Shown one piece after another: positions 27,969 to 34,296 of a stretch of 34,296 nucleotides of DNA. This stretch comes from Nitrosomonas sp. Its GTDB lineage: Bacteria > Pseudomonadota > Gammaproteobacteria > Burkholderiales > Nitrosomonadaceae. The first letter of the stretch is position 1; each line of letters starts with the position of its first letter. The stretch is from positions 1-34,296 of the forward strand of contig JAGRFM010000088.1 of assembly GCA_020446045.1 (NCBI GenBank). The letters run 5' to 3'. A program made the translations under genes and the position numbers. The notes beneath the pieces are model-generated. The model was not told the DNA's origin. It did no database searches and saw only the letters and a list, made by a program, of their open reading frames with translations.

Positions 27969-30269
27969 CTATTCACTGCGCGATGGGGCCAGGACTTCGC
28001 GATTGCCATTGCTTTGCATTGCCGAGACCAAGCCGGCGCGCTCCATGTCCTCGATAAGCCGCGCAGCACGATTATAGCCAATGCGCAGATTTCTTTGTAC
28101 CATCGAGATCGATGCACGGCGTGTTTTGAGTACTATCTGAACCGCTTCGTCGTAAAGCGGGTCAGTTTCGCTACTGCTTTGTCTTGAGGATTCTGGTGAA
28201 AATTCAGCATTGTTTTCTTCACTGGTTTGCAGGATATCTTCAACGTAACAAGGCTCGCCGTGTTCTTTTAGATATTCGACAACATTATGCACTTCATGGT
28301 CTGCGACATAGGCGCCGTGGACGCGTTGCGGGTAACCGGTTCCGGGGGGAAGGTATAGCATGTCGCCCTGTCCCAGCAGCGTTTCTGCGCCCATCTGATC
28401 CAGAATCGTGCGTGAATCGATTTTGCTCGATACCTGGAAAGCAATTCGGGTTGGAATGTTTGCTTTAATCAGACCTGTGATGACGTCAACCGAAGGGCGC
28501 TGGGTTGCCAGTAACAGATGAACTCCAGCTGCACGTGCTTTTTGTGCCAGTCGGGCAATTAACTGCTCGACTTTTTTTCCGGCGACCATCATCAAGTCTG
28601 CCAGTTCATCAATGACAACGACGATTAATGGCAGTTCTTCAAGCAATTCCGGCGTGTCTTCCGTTGAAGTCAGCGGATTGTATAATGGTTCTTCATTTTT
28701 AGCGGCTTCGCGTATTTTTTGATTGTAACCGTTTAAATTACGTACACCGAGTGAGGACATCAGTTTATAGCGGCGCTCCATTTCACCGACCGACCAGCGC
28801 AAGGCACTTGCTGCTTCACTCATGTCGGTTACAACAGGCGTCAGAAGATGCGGAATACCTTCGTAAACGGATAATTCCAGCATCTTGGGATCAACCAGAA
28901 TCAACCGGATCTGATCAGGAGTACTTTTGTAAATCAGACTTAAGATAATAGCATTAATCGCCACCGATTTACCGGAGCCTGTTGTGCCGGCGACCAGCGC
29001 GTGTGGCATTTTAGCCAGATCCGAAACAACGGGCCGGCCACTGATGTCCTTACCCAAAGCTATCGTTAGAGGTGAAGCGGTATCGGCATAAGATTGTGAA
29101 CTGAGAATTTCCAATAAACGTACAACTTGCCGCTTGGGGTTTGGGATTTCAAGGCCCATGGTGGTTTTTCCAGGAATTGTTTCAACCACACGGATACCTG
29201 CTACTGATAGTGCCCGGGCCAGATCCTTAACCAGATTAATGATTTGATTGCCTTTTACACCGACAGCGGGCTCGATTTCATATCGGGTAATGACGGGGCC
29301 GGGATAAGCGGCGACAACTTTAACCGATACGCCAAATTCCTTAAGTTTGTTCTCAATTAACCGTGAAGTGGCCTCCAATGTATCCTTGGATAAAATTTCG
29401 ATGTCTTTTTCAGGTTCATCAAGCAAATGGAGTGGTGGTAACAGTGATTCAGGGGCGTTAAAGAACAAAGACTTTTGTTTTTCTTTAATGGCACGTTCCG
29501 ATTTTGCAATGTTTGAGGCAGGGAGCTCGATATGTAATGGTTTGTTTTCTGCGGGTTGCGGTTTTTCGGATGTTGAAAAAATTTCTGGTTCAGTGTCATC
29601 GATCCATTCATCAACATGTTTTCTGGTTTTGCTAAGCCACCAGTTTTTTATTAGCAGAAAATTGTTTTCAATAACTTCGCCTATTTTTTCTACAAAACGG
29701 ACCCATGAAAGTCCTGTAAATTGACTGAAACCGACAGCAATCAGAATCAAAAATGTCAGGGTGGCGCCGGTAAAACCCAGTAGCTCTGAAAGATAAATGC
29801 TTATGGTTTCTCCAAGTATTCCACCGGAATGATACGGTAATTCAATATTCAGGCTATAAAAGCGCAGCGATTCAAGACCACTGCTGGCCAGCAAAAGTAG
29901 TAAAAAACCACCGAAAGAAATGAAAATCGAATGACGATCAAAAATGCCTGCCGTATCGATACGGCGGTAGCTCCAGAGTACGGTGGCAAAGAAAAAGAAT
30001 ATCCACCACCACGCTGAGATACCAAAGAAATACAGCAGGAAATCCGCCGCCCAGGCGCCAATACTGCCGCCCGCATTTTTGACGTGATCATAATCTCCGC
30101 TGTGAGACCAACCAGGATCGCCCTGATTATAACTGGAGAAAATGAGAATAAGATAAAGTGCAGCACCAACGAGTATTAACCAGCCGGATTCTCTGAGGAG
30201 TCTTGATACCCGTGGTGACAGTGATCGGCCATTAGACTTGCTGGCCATTGATTTGTTGAGCAAACTCAT
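27969..30269 (-). CDS. ftsK: DNA translocase FtsK
   Basis: Septum-localised, membrane-anchored DNA pump that clears the division plane and activates dimer resolution at dif. The product is about 766 residues, the short class compared with the 1300-residue E. coli protein, mainly because the linker is short. Four N-terminal helices lie in roughly the first 190 residues. A charged linker follows (about 200-290), then the motor: [20 protein letters not shown], Walker [13 protein letters not shown] (about 430) and Walker [16 protein letters not shown]. The C-terminal winged-helix gamma domain is [23 protein letters not shown]. Starts at 30281 (TTG), 30269 (ATG) and 30248 (ATG) are possible. None has a strong ribosome site, and 30269 is taken. 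It heads the ftsK-lolA-rarA-serS block. Confidence 0.93.
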   Translation of the reverse strand: MSLLNKSMASKSNGRSLSPRVSRLLRESGWLILVGAALYLILIFSSYNQGDPGWSHSGDYDHVKNAGGSIGAWAADFLLYFFGISAWWWIFFFFATVLWSYRRIDTAGIFDRHSIFISFGGFLLLLLASSGLESLRFYSLNIELPYHSGGILGETISIYLSELLGFTGATLTFLILIAVGFSQFTGLSWVRFVEKIGEVIENNFLLIKNWWLSKTRKHVDEWIDDTEPEIFSTSEKPQPAENKPLHIELPASNIAKSERAIKEKQKSLFFNAPESLLPPLHLLDEPEKDIEILSKDTLEATSRLIENKLKEFGVSVKVVAAYPGPVITRYEIEPAVGVKGNQIINLVKDLARALSVAGIRVVETIPGKTTMGLEIPNPKRQVVRLLEILSSQSYADTASPLTIALGKDISGRPVVSDLAKMPHALVAGTTGSGKSVAINAIILSLIYKSTPDQIRLILVDPKMLELSVYEGIPHLLTPVVTDMSEAASALRWSVGEMERRYKLMSSLGVRNLNGYNQKIREAAKNEEPLYNPLTSTEDTPELLEELPLIVVVIDELADLMMVAGKKVEQLIARLAQKARAAGVHLLLATQRPSVDVITGLIKANIPTRIAFQVSSKIDSRTILDQMGAETLLGQGDMLYLPPGTGYPQRVHGAYVADHEVHNVVEYLKEHGEPCYVEDILQTSEENNAEFSPESSRQSSSETDPLYDEAVQIVLKTRRASISMVQRNLRIGYNRAARLIEDMERAGLVSAMQSNGNREVLAPSRSE

Positions 30270-30313
30270 GGATAGATTCAAGCAATATAGCTTAAGAAAT
30301 CGAATGAGTTTGA

Positions 30314-30342
30314 ATTATATAAGAAAAACCACTAAAAATAAC
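30314..30342 (-). promoter_or_regulatory. Possible promoter of the ftsK operon
   Basis: On the minus strand a perfect -10 TATAAT reads from 30319 to 30314. The hexamer 17 nt upstream (GTTATT) is a poor -35. It would place the transcript start about 40 nt before the ATG at 30269. Confidence 0.4.
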
Positions 30343-30433
30343 GTGTTGGATTAAAATATTTATGTTTTACTTGATAATTTATTCAAAAGATTAATGTTTG
30401 CTGTTTGTTGGTTATCTGACTGATTTAACGTGT

Positions 30434-31372
30434 TCAATTTGACCTGGAACGTAACAAAATAGCAGGAACAAGCATTTTATCATTACGTTTGATTTCCGGT
30501 AACGTTGAAACTTGATTTCTTCCGTTAGCTTTGGCCTGCATTAAGGCTTTTTCGGCACGTTTGTATATTTTACGTCTATTATCATCGGGTTCTAGAGAAG
30601 CGATACCGGCACTGACTGTAAAGCCCGGTTGAAAATTGGAATGATTTAATTTGAATATTTTTTCACGAAGCGCGTTACTGACTTCTTTGGCTTCATGAAT
30701 ATCTGTTTCTACAAAGATGACTGCAAATCGATCATGACTGATTCGGTACAGTTGATCGGAATTCCGGATTGAACTGCTTATTTCGCTGGATAAATTTTTG
30801 ATCAATCGTTCACTTTGTGGTTTGTTTGACTTGCTGGTATGTATTAACTTGGAGAAATGATCGACATCAAAAATGGCTATGGAAAGACTATGTTTGTAAC
30901 GTTTACAACGTTTGATTTCGGTGATTAACTCAGAAACAAAGGCTCGATCAGTTTTACACTGCGTTAGTGCATCGATGTATGATTCTGTTTTTAACGATGA
31001 AATCTCATGATTCGCCTGCTTTAATTTCAACACCATAAATGCAGTAATAAGAATGGTGGACAGAGCTAAGACACGATTTGTAAGAACTACATCCATTGGA
31101 GCGACTTGTCCATGGGATAGAAAAAATCCTGTTATTGTTAAAAATATACTTAGAATAACCGCAATATAGGTACTTTGATTACCTTTAAACCATAAACTGC
31201 AAAAAATAACCAAAACATAGGGTGTGCCTGCAGCAACCCCGAGCGGGGTATAAAGATCAAACAAAAAAATACTTAAAGAAGTACTACATAAAAAGAGCCA
31301 ATAAAAAGCCAATGCATGTTCGTTTTGAAACGTTCTGAATTGGACAGGCTTTGAAAAAATTAATGCAGGCAT
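30434..31372 (-). CDS. Membrane protein with degenerate GGDEF domain
   Basis: About 312 residues. The start at 31372 is chosen because GAAGGA lies 7 nt upstream of it; GTG at 31390 and ATG at 31387 are alternatives. Residues here count from 31390. The N terminus has about four to five hydrophobic helices (28-122) with DLYTPLGVAAGTPYVLVIF, a pattern seen in some membrane sensor proteins. The GGDEF fold follows (about 135-295): SYIDALTQCKTDRAF, SIAIFDVDHFSKL and FTVSAGIASLE...YKRAEKALMQAKANGRN are all recognisable. The signature that should read GGDEF or GGEEF is SHDRF (218-222, context YRISHDRFAVIF). Loss of both glycines and the Glu argues against diguanylate cyclase activity. It may bind GTP or c-di-GMP or act through protein contacts. 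Confidence 0.85.
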   Translation of the reverse strand: MPALIFSKPVQFRTFQNEHALAFYWLFLCSTSLSIFLFDLYTPLGVAAGTPYVLVIFCSLWFKGNQSTYIAVILSIFLTITGFFLSHGQVAPMDVVLTNRVLALSTILITAFMVLKLKQANHEISSLKTESYIDALTQCKTDRAFVSELITEIKRCKRYKHSLSIAIFDVDHFSKLIHTSKSNKPQSERLIKNLSSEISSSIRNSDQLYRISHDRFAVIFVETDIHEAKEVSNALREKIFKLNHSNFQPGFTVSAGIASLEPDDNRRKIYKRAEKALMQAKANGRNQVSTLPEIKRNDKMLVPAILLRSRSN

Positions 31373-31408
31373 AGTCAGATCCTTCATCACATGTAGTAAT
31401 ACTGATTC

Positions 31409-31437
31409 ATAACACTTATTTTTTTACGTCATGTCAC
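31409..31437 (-). promoter_or_regulatory. Possible promoter of the degenerate-GGDEF gene
   Basis: On the minus strand GTGACA (31437-31432, one mismatch to TTGACA) and TGTTAT (31414-31409) are spaced by 17 nt. The start codon at 31372 would be roughly 30 nt after initiation. Confidence 0.45.
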
Positions 31438-31523
31438 GCTAATAATTTACTTAAATTTCGTATCGCCGGACAAATGTCAAATAACTATTTTAGCATAAGG
31501 GTCTAAAAATAGTTAATAGCGCC

Positions 31524-31539
31524 TGATCAATATTGATCA
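31524..31539. promoter_or_regulatory. Perfect 16-bp palindrome, possible operator
   Basis: TGATCAATATTGATCA is perfectly self-complementary. It lies between the RDD gene and the degenerate-GGDEF gene, about 90 bp upstream of the proposed promoter of the latter. It resembles a dimeric regulator site but does not match the FNR spacing (TTGAT-N4-ATCAA). The stem is too AT-rich to act as a terminator. Confidence 0.4.
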
Positions 31540-31589
31540 AACAGTCGACCTGTTGTTTTTAAAACGAACTAACCTGTTTTCCACGATGT

Positions 31590-32015
31590 TTAACCATTTA
31601 TTTTGACAATGCGGGTGCCGGCAAGACGGTCATGCAGAAATTGATGTTCACGATCTACGAATGCCCAAAAAAAACCGATACCCAGAAATAAGATTCCGGT
31701 TACTGCCAATAAATAACGAATCATGGCCTTACGTTCATCCAGTTTTTTATATTCTGTTGTAACGACTCGCATTTTCCATGTTTGCATGGCGAGTGTTTGT
31801 CCGCCGTGCGTCCAGAACCAAATAAAATAGTAGCCCATAACAACCAGCAAGTAGAATTGATATAAAGGCCTGAAGTAGGTAGCTTGGGGATCGCGGAAAA
31901 TAAGGTGAAAGATAAAACTGGCTATAAAAATAACCGCAAGCAGTATCAATGCTTCATAAAGCAAGCATACAAAACGCCGCCAGAAGCCAGGAACAGAAAT
32001 AACTGATTCGGACAT
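31590..32015 (-). CDS. RDD-family membrane protein
   Basis: A 141-residue inner-membrane protein with three to four hydrophobic segments (about 17-40, 50-68, 100-120). Family marks are GFWRRFVCLLYEALILL near the N terminus (the usual Asp of the name-giving RDD motif is Glu here), GQTLAMQTWKMRVV, and the C-terminal HDRLAGTRIV. Function of the family is mostly unknown; some members are linked to ion or osmotic stress. It is a single gene with its own upstream -10-like TATAAT on the minus strand (32061-32056). Confidence 0.88.
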   Translation of the reverse strand: MSESVISVPGFWRRFVCLLYEALILLAVIFIASFIFHLIFRDPQATYFRPLYQFYLLVVMGYYFIWFWTHGGQTLAMQTWKMRVVTTEYKKLDERKAMIRYLLAVTGILFLGIGFFWAFVDREHQFLHDRLAGTRIVKING

Positions 32016-32316
32016 ATTGGTTTAAAAGTATCTGTTTTTAATTAATATTTTTTTAATTATATCAGAAAGTAAAAGCTGAACGTTTTATGAGAATCATACA
32101 AAACATATCTATCAAACATTAACAAAGAAATGTTAGCAATTTTCTAATTTGGAAACTGTCCAACGAATCATGAAGATGAATGCCTTGGCCGTTTTATCAA
32201 TTTAGAACGAACGAATGGACGGATGGGTGTTGATTAACCATTCTATAAAACTGCCGACTTAAAGATAAGCATTTGCCAAAATTGTGGTACGAAGAGAATA
32301 TCAGTGAGGGTTAACT
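32016..32316. other. Divergent intergenic region, RDD gene / dehydrogenase gene
   Basis: About 300 bp between divergent genes. The RDD-proximal side has a minus-strand TATAAT at 32061-32056 with a weak -35. The dehydrogenase side has a ribosome site GAGGGTT just before its ATG. No other motif was recognised. Confidence 0.45.
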
Positions 32317-33279
32317 ATGAAAATTTCCATCATCGGTACCGGCCATGTCGGTTCAACGCTTGCTTATGCCCTGGTGTTAAAGGGGTTATGCAGCCATTTG
32401 ATTTTGGCGGGTCGTAATATCCAACGGGTACAAGGCGATGCTCTGGATTTGCAACATACTTTATCATTTTGCGAACGGCCCATGTCAATAGAATACAGTA
32501 TGATTGAGAATGTCAAAAACAGCGATATTCTGGTCATAACCACTTCGGTTAAAAAGAAAGGAAGACTGACCAGCCGGATGCAATTGGGTGAAGCCAATGT
32601 AAAGCTTTTCAAATACATGATTCCAATGCTGGTGAGCAATAATCCAAACGCTATTTTTGTTATTGTTTCCAATCCGGTTGATGTGTTGACTTATCTTACG
32701 ACGCAGTTGGCCGGTCTGCCGCCATCCAGAATTATGGGGATCGGTACATTGGTGGATTCCGCACGTTTCAGGGTGTTATTGTCTGCTGAGGAAAAAATCC
32801 ATCCGGACGATTTGCGGACTTATATCCTGGGGGAACATGGTCCAAATCAGTTTCCGGTGTTTAGTAATGCTTTTGCTGGTAGTGAACGTATATCCGATAA
32901 TTTTGTGCATCGGAAAATTTTTCAGGAAGTGAATAAAGCCGGTTTCGATGTTTACAATAAGAAGGGGTATACTAATTTTGCTATCGCAACTGCTGCAAGT
33001 GAAGTTTTGAAAGCGATAGTTTACGACGATCATCGCACCATGCCGCTGAGTACCTATTTCAGGGAGTGGCAAGGTATCGAAGATAACTGTTTTAGTATTC
33101 CCGTTGTAGTTGGACGTAATGGCATAATCCGCCATTTATATCCTAAACTAAACCAGGTTGAGCGAGAAGCTTTGGGAAAAACTGCCCGGTTAGTTAAGGC
33201 GAATATTGACAGTTTGTTGTATAAGAAAAAAACAAACTCACGCAAACGCGCATCACTTAACCCAGCAGAGCATCTTTAA
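32317..33279 (+). CDS. Lactate/malate dehydrogenase-family enzyme with unusual cofactor site
   Basis: A 320-residue 2-hydroxyacid dehydrogenase of the LDH/MDH superfamily. The dinucleotide loop GTGHVGS (7-13) is present. Catalytic residues are intact: Arg in the mobile loop (TSR, 85-87), Asp147-Arg150 in LVDSARFR, and His174 in GEHG. Two positions depart from the norm. At the end of strand 2, where NAD enzymes carry Asp (VDIN), it reads AGRN (31-34), a change that usually favours NADP. The substrate loop SVKKKGRLTSR has Lys where LDH has Gln and MDH has Arg, and appears one residue longer. The C-terminal tail is basic (KKKTNSRKRAS). It stands alone, preceded by GAGGGTT. The true substrate may be neither lactate nor malate. 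Confidence 0.87.
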   Translation: MKISIIGTGHVGSTLAYALVLKGLCSHLILAGRNIQRVQGDALDLQHTLSFCERPMSIEYSMIENVKNSDILVITTSVKKKGRLTSRMQLGEANVKLFKYMIPMLVSNNPNAIFVIVSNPVDVLTYLTTQLAGLPPSRIMGIGTLVDSARFRVLLSAEEKIHPDDLRTYILGEHGPNQFPVFSNAFAGSERISDNFVHRKIFQEVNKAGFDVYNKKGYTNFAIATAASEVLKAIVYDDHRTMPLSTYFREWQGIEDNCFSIPVVVGRNGIIRHLYPKLNQVEREALGKTARLVKANIDSLLYKKKTNSRKRASLNPAEHL

Positions 33280-33291
33280 GTAATGTTCTGC
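33265..33291 (+). terminator. Weak hairpin at the end of the dehydrogenase gene
   Basis: GCAGAGCAT (33265-33273) pairs with ATGTTCTGC (33283-33291) with one G-T pair, and the stop codon lies in the loop. No T-run follows, so factor-independent termination is doubtful. Confidence 0.3.
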
Positions 33292-33319
33292 AAGGATTCA
33301 CCGATTGCAGTTTCTATGA

Positions 33320-33415
33320 TTAATTGGGTTGTTTTACTTTCCTGAGGTATGGCCTGACCATTTCCCAACCATCCGAATAAATTTTTTCGGCTTCTTCATT
33401 ACTGATCGCTGGCAT
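33320..33415 (-). pseudogene. Small minus-strand frame, possibly the 3' end of a truncated gene
   Basis: From an ATG at 33415 to TAA at 33320-33322 the minus strand encodes 31 residues beginning MPAISNEEAEKIYSDGWEMV and ending KQPN. The composition looks coding. The frame continues upstream for a few codons (VDRKPRVDAV) and then runs into sequence that belongs to the IS91-type remnant at about 33428. This suggests the C-terminal end of a gene cut off by the element. The family was not recognised. Confidence 0.35.
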
Positions 33416-33427
33416 GACGGCATCAAC

Positions 33428-33831
33428 GCGTGGTTTACGATCAACTGATGCAATGCAGTTGGACCACGCTGAAACAATTCAGTCACAATGACAAACAATT
33501 GCAAGGCATGCCTGGCGCTACCAGTGTATTGCATACGCATAATCGTCGCCAGGATTACCATCCGCATGTTCACGTGGTGATGCCGGATACGGCGATAGAC
33601 CAACACAATATACTGCGAAAAAAATCAGGAAGAAAAGGCTGGCTGTTCAGCCAGCGAGCCCTGGCCAAAATCTTCCGCACCAGGTAACTGGCCGCACTCA
33701 AGCAGGCCGGACTTACATTGCCCGCTGGTTATCCCGAGCGCTGGGTGGTACATTGCAAATCCTTTGGCACCGGGGACAAGGCATTAATCTATTTTCCTCA
33801 GTTGGACCTACAAAAATTAGCGCAAACATAG
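33428..33831 (+). pseudogene. IS91-type transposase remnant
   Basis: The plus strand encodes a middle-to-late part of an IS91-family rolling-circle (HUH) transposase. VYDQLMQCSWTTLKQFSH starts the similarity, followed by GATSVLHTHNRRQDYHPHVHVVMP with the HxH metal motif, then GRKGWLFSQRALAKIFR. An in-frame TAA at 33685-33687 interrupts it. The same frame continues after the stop with LKQAGLTLPAGYPERWVVH and KSFGTGDKALIYFPQ to a TAG at 33829-33831. The 5' third (zinc-binding region) and the catalytic tyrosine region are missing. It cannot be active. Confidence 0.8.
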
Positions 33832-33870
33832 TACTGTCAAAGTTTTCAGATTAAAGATAGGAGTCACCCA

Positions 33871-34157
33871 ATGGGTGAAATGGAATTTGAGCAAGGAAAG
33901 CTTGTAAAAGCAGTGAAGATAGCTGTGCAGGAGATGAATCAAAACGCACAGGAAATGCGTTTTCAACACCTGGCGGACGATTTCATGTACGCTGGGATGG
34001 GGTGAAACGAACAGCTTGTGCGGTACAGCTATCGAAGAGTACGCTCTGGATGGATAGTGCCTTGAATGAAAGTACACGTGAAGCCTTAAATACACCGTGG
34101 ATTCTCGATGTCGACACCACGGTCAAACTGTTTGTTGTATGGTCATCAGCCAAATAG
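33871..34157 (+). pseudogene. Broken DDE transposase (DVDTTVK type)
   Basis: An ATG at 33871, with AGGAG upstream, opens a 44-codon frame (MGEMEFEQGKLVKAVKIAV...) that stops at 34003-34005. A second frame overlapping from about 33970 continues the same protein: GGRFHVRWDG, then after an apparent internal deletion STREALNTPWILDVDTTVK, ending at a TAG at 34155-34157. The DVDTTVK block carries the first catalytic Asp of a DDE transposase of IS1380-like or similar type (family tentative). The YGHQ that normally follows is present but shifted (TATGGTCATCAG). Frameshift, deletion and missing 3' half make it a dead remnant. Confidence 0.65.
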
Positions 34158-34190
34158 GATGTGCCGACGTCAGGAGGCGCATCGTTCGGG
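34155..34190. repeat. REP-like palindrome upstream of the RAYT gene
   Basis: GATGTGCC (34158-34165) pairs with GGCGCATC (34176-34183) with one G-T pair, in the context TAGGATG...GGCGCATCGTTCGGG. This is the layout of repetitive extragenic palindromes mobilised by REP-associated tyrosine transposases. It lies about 20 nt before the start of such a transposase gene. Confidence 0.6.
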
Positions 34191-34204
34191 TATAAAATTT
34201 TGCC

Positions 34205-34296
34205 ATGACTGACTACCGCCGATTTTATATTCCGAAAACCAGCTGGTTTTTTACCGTCAATCTTGCCGAACGGAAAAACAACCATTTGTTGGTCGA
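34205..34296 (+). CDS. REP-associated tyrosine transposase (RAYT), 5' part
   Basis: A frame opening at the ATG at 34205 encodes MTDYRRFYIPKTSWFFTVNL followed by AERKNNHLLV and runs off the window end. This matches the N terminus of REP-associated tyrosine transposases of the IS200/IS605-like Y1 superfamily, whose members typically begin MxxYRR...FFTVNL. The HUH motif and catalytic Tyr lie beyond the window, so activity cannot be judged. The adjacent REP hairpin supports the call. Confidence 0.75.
   Translation, partial: MTDYRRFYIPKTSWFFTVNLAERKNNHLLV

Noticed and set aside
27944..28117. N-terminal extension of LolA by 58 residues
   Set aside because: It overlaps the end of ftsK in another frame and would bury the signal peptide. 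The ATG at 27943 gives a normal LolA precursor.
31524..31539. FNR-type anaerobic regulator site
   Set aside because: The half-site spacing does not fit TTGAT-N4-ATCAA, so only an unspecified palindrome is claimed.
33817..34285. Minus-strand frames of 92 and 100 codons in the mobile-element region
   Set aside because: They run antisense to the recognisable transposase remnants and REP, with no domain of their own.

Overview
The window looks like chromosome of a moderately AT-rich betaproteobacterium. The gene content (pilT-pilU, ftsK-lolA-rarA-serS, periplasmic multicopper oxidase and di-haem cytochrome genes) and the general feel of the proteins suggest a Nitrosomonas-like member of the Nitrosomonadales. 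That placement is inference: no rRNA or ammonia-oxidation gene is present to prove it. No tRNA, rRNA or CRISPR array was seen.

Layout. (1) 1-6.5 kb, minus strand: a large secreted di-haem cytochrome with Ig-like repeats, lying between two diverged direct repeats of about 150 bp. It is followed by a two-gene unit encoding a two-domain multicopper oxidase and a histidine-rich cupredoxin. Both products carry a signal peptide and a C-terminal membrane anchor, and a strong hairpin terminator closes the unit. (2) 6.9-11.2 kb, plus: an RND efflux pair (lipoprotein adaptor and inner-membrane pump) without an outer-membrane channel gene. (3) 11.3-14.1 kb, plus: a fused shikimate kinase/3-dehydroquinate synthase overlapping a dGTPase-like gene. 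(4) 14.1-15.6 kb: a leucine-rich-repeat remnant, a long hairpin and a methyltransferase. (5) 15.8-18.7 kb, plus: pilT, pilU and an endonuclease-III-like protein. (6) 18.8-23.8 kb, plus: the three-gene Memo / AMMECR1 / radical-SAM set followed closely by comEC. (7) 30.3-23.9 kb, minus: ftsK-lolA-rarA-serS plus an uncharacterised alanine-rich protein. (8) 30.4-32.0 kb, minus: a membrane GGDEF protein whose signature is destroyed, and an RDD protein. (9) 32.3-33.3 kb, plus: a lactate/malate dehydrogenase-family enzyme with an altered coenzyme site. (10) 33.3-34.3 kb: a mobile-element graveyard (IS91-type remnant, broken DDE transposase, REP hairpin, and the 5' end of a REP-associated tyrosine transposase cut by the window edge).

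How genes work together: PilT/PilU (pilus retraction) and ComEC (DNA uptake channel) are parts of a type IV pilus-linked transformation pathway. The Memo/AMMECR1/radical-SAM genes are a conserved trio of unknown reaction, here translationally linked and upstream of comEC. The ftsK-lolA-rarA-serS block combines chromosome segregation, lipoprotein transport, fork maintenance and tRNA charging in a common proteobacterial order. Four gene junctions overlap by exactly 8 nt, suggesting translational coupling.

The best candidates for something undescribed are the anchored copper-protein pair with its neighbouring cytochrome, the dehydrogenase with a predicted NADP-type site and changed substrate loop, the SHDRF 'GGDEF' protein, and the Memo/AMMECR1/radical-SAM-comEC block with its catalytically odd HhH neighbour.
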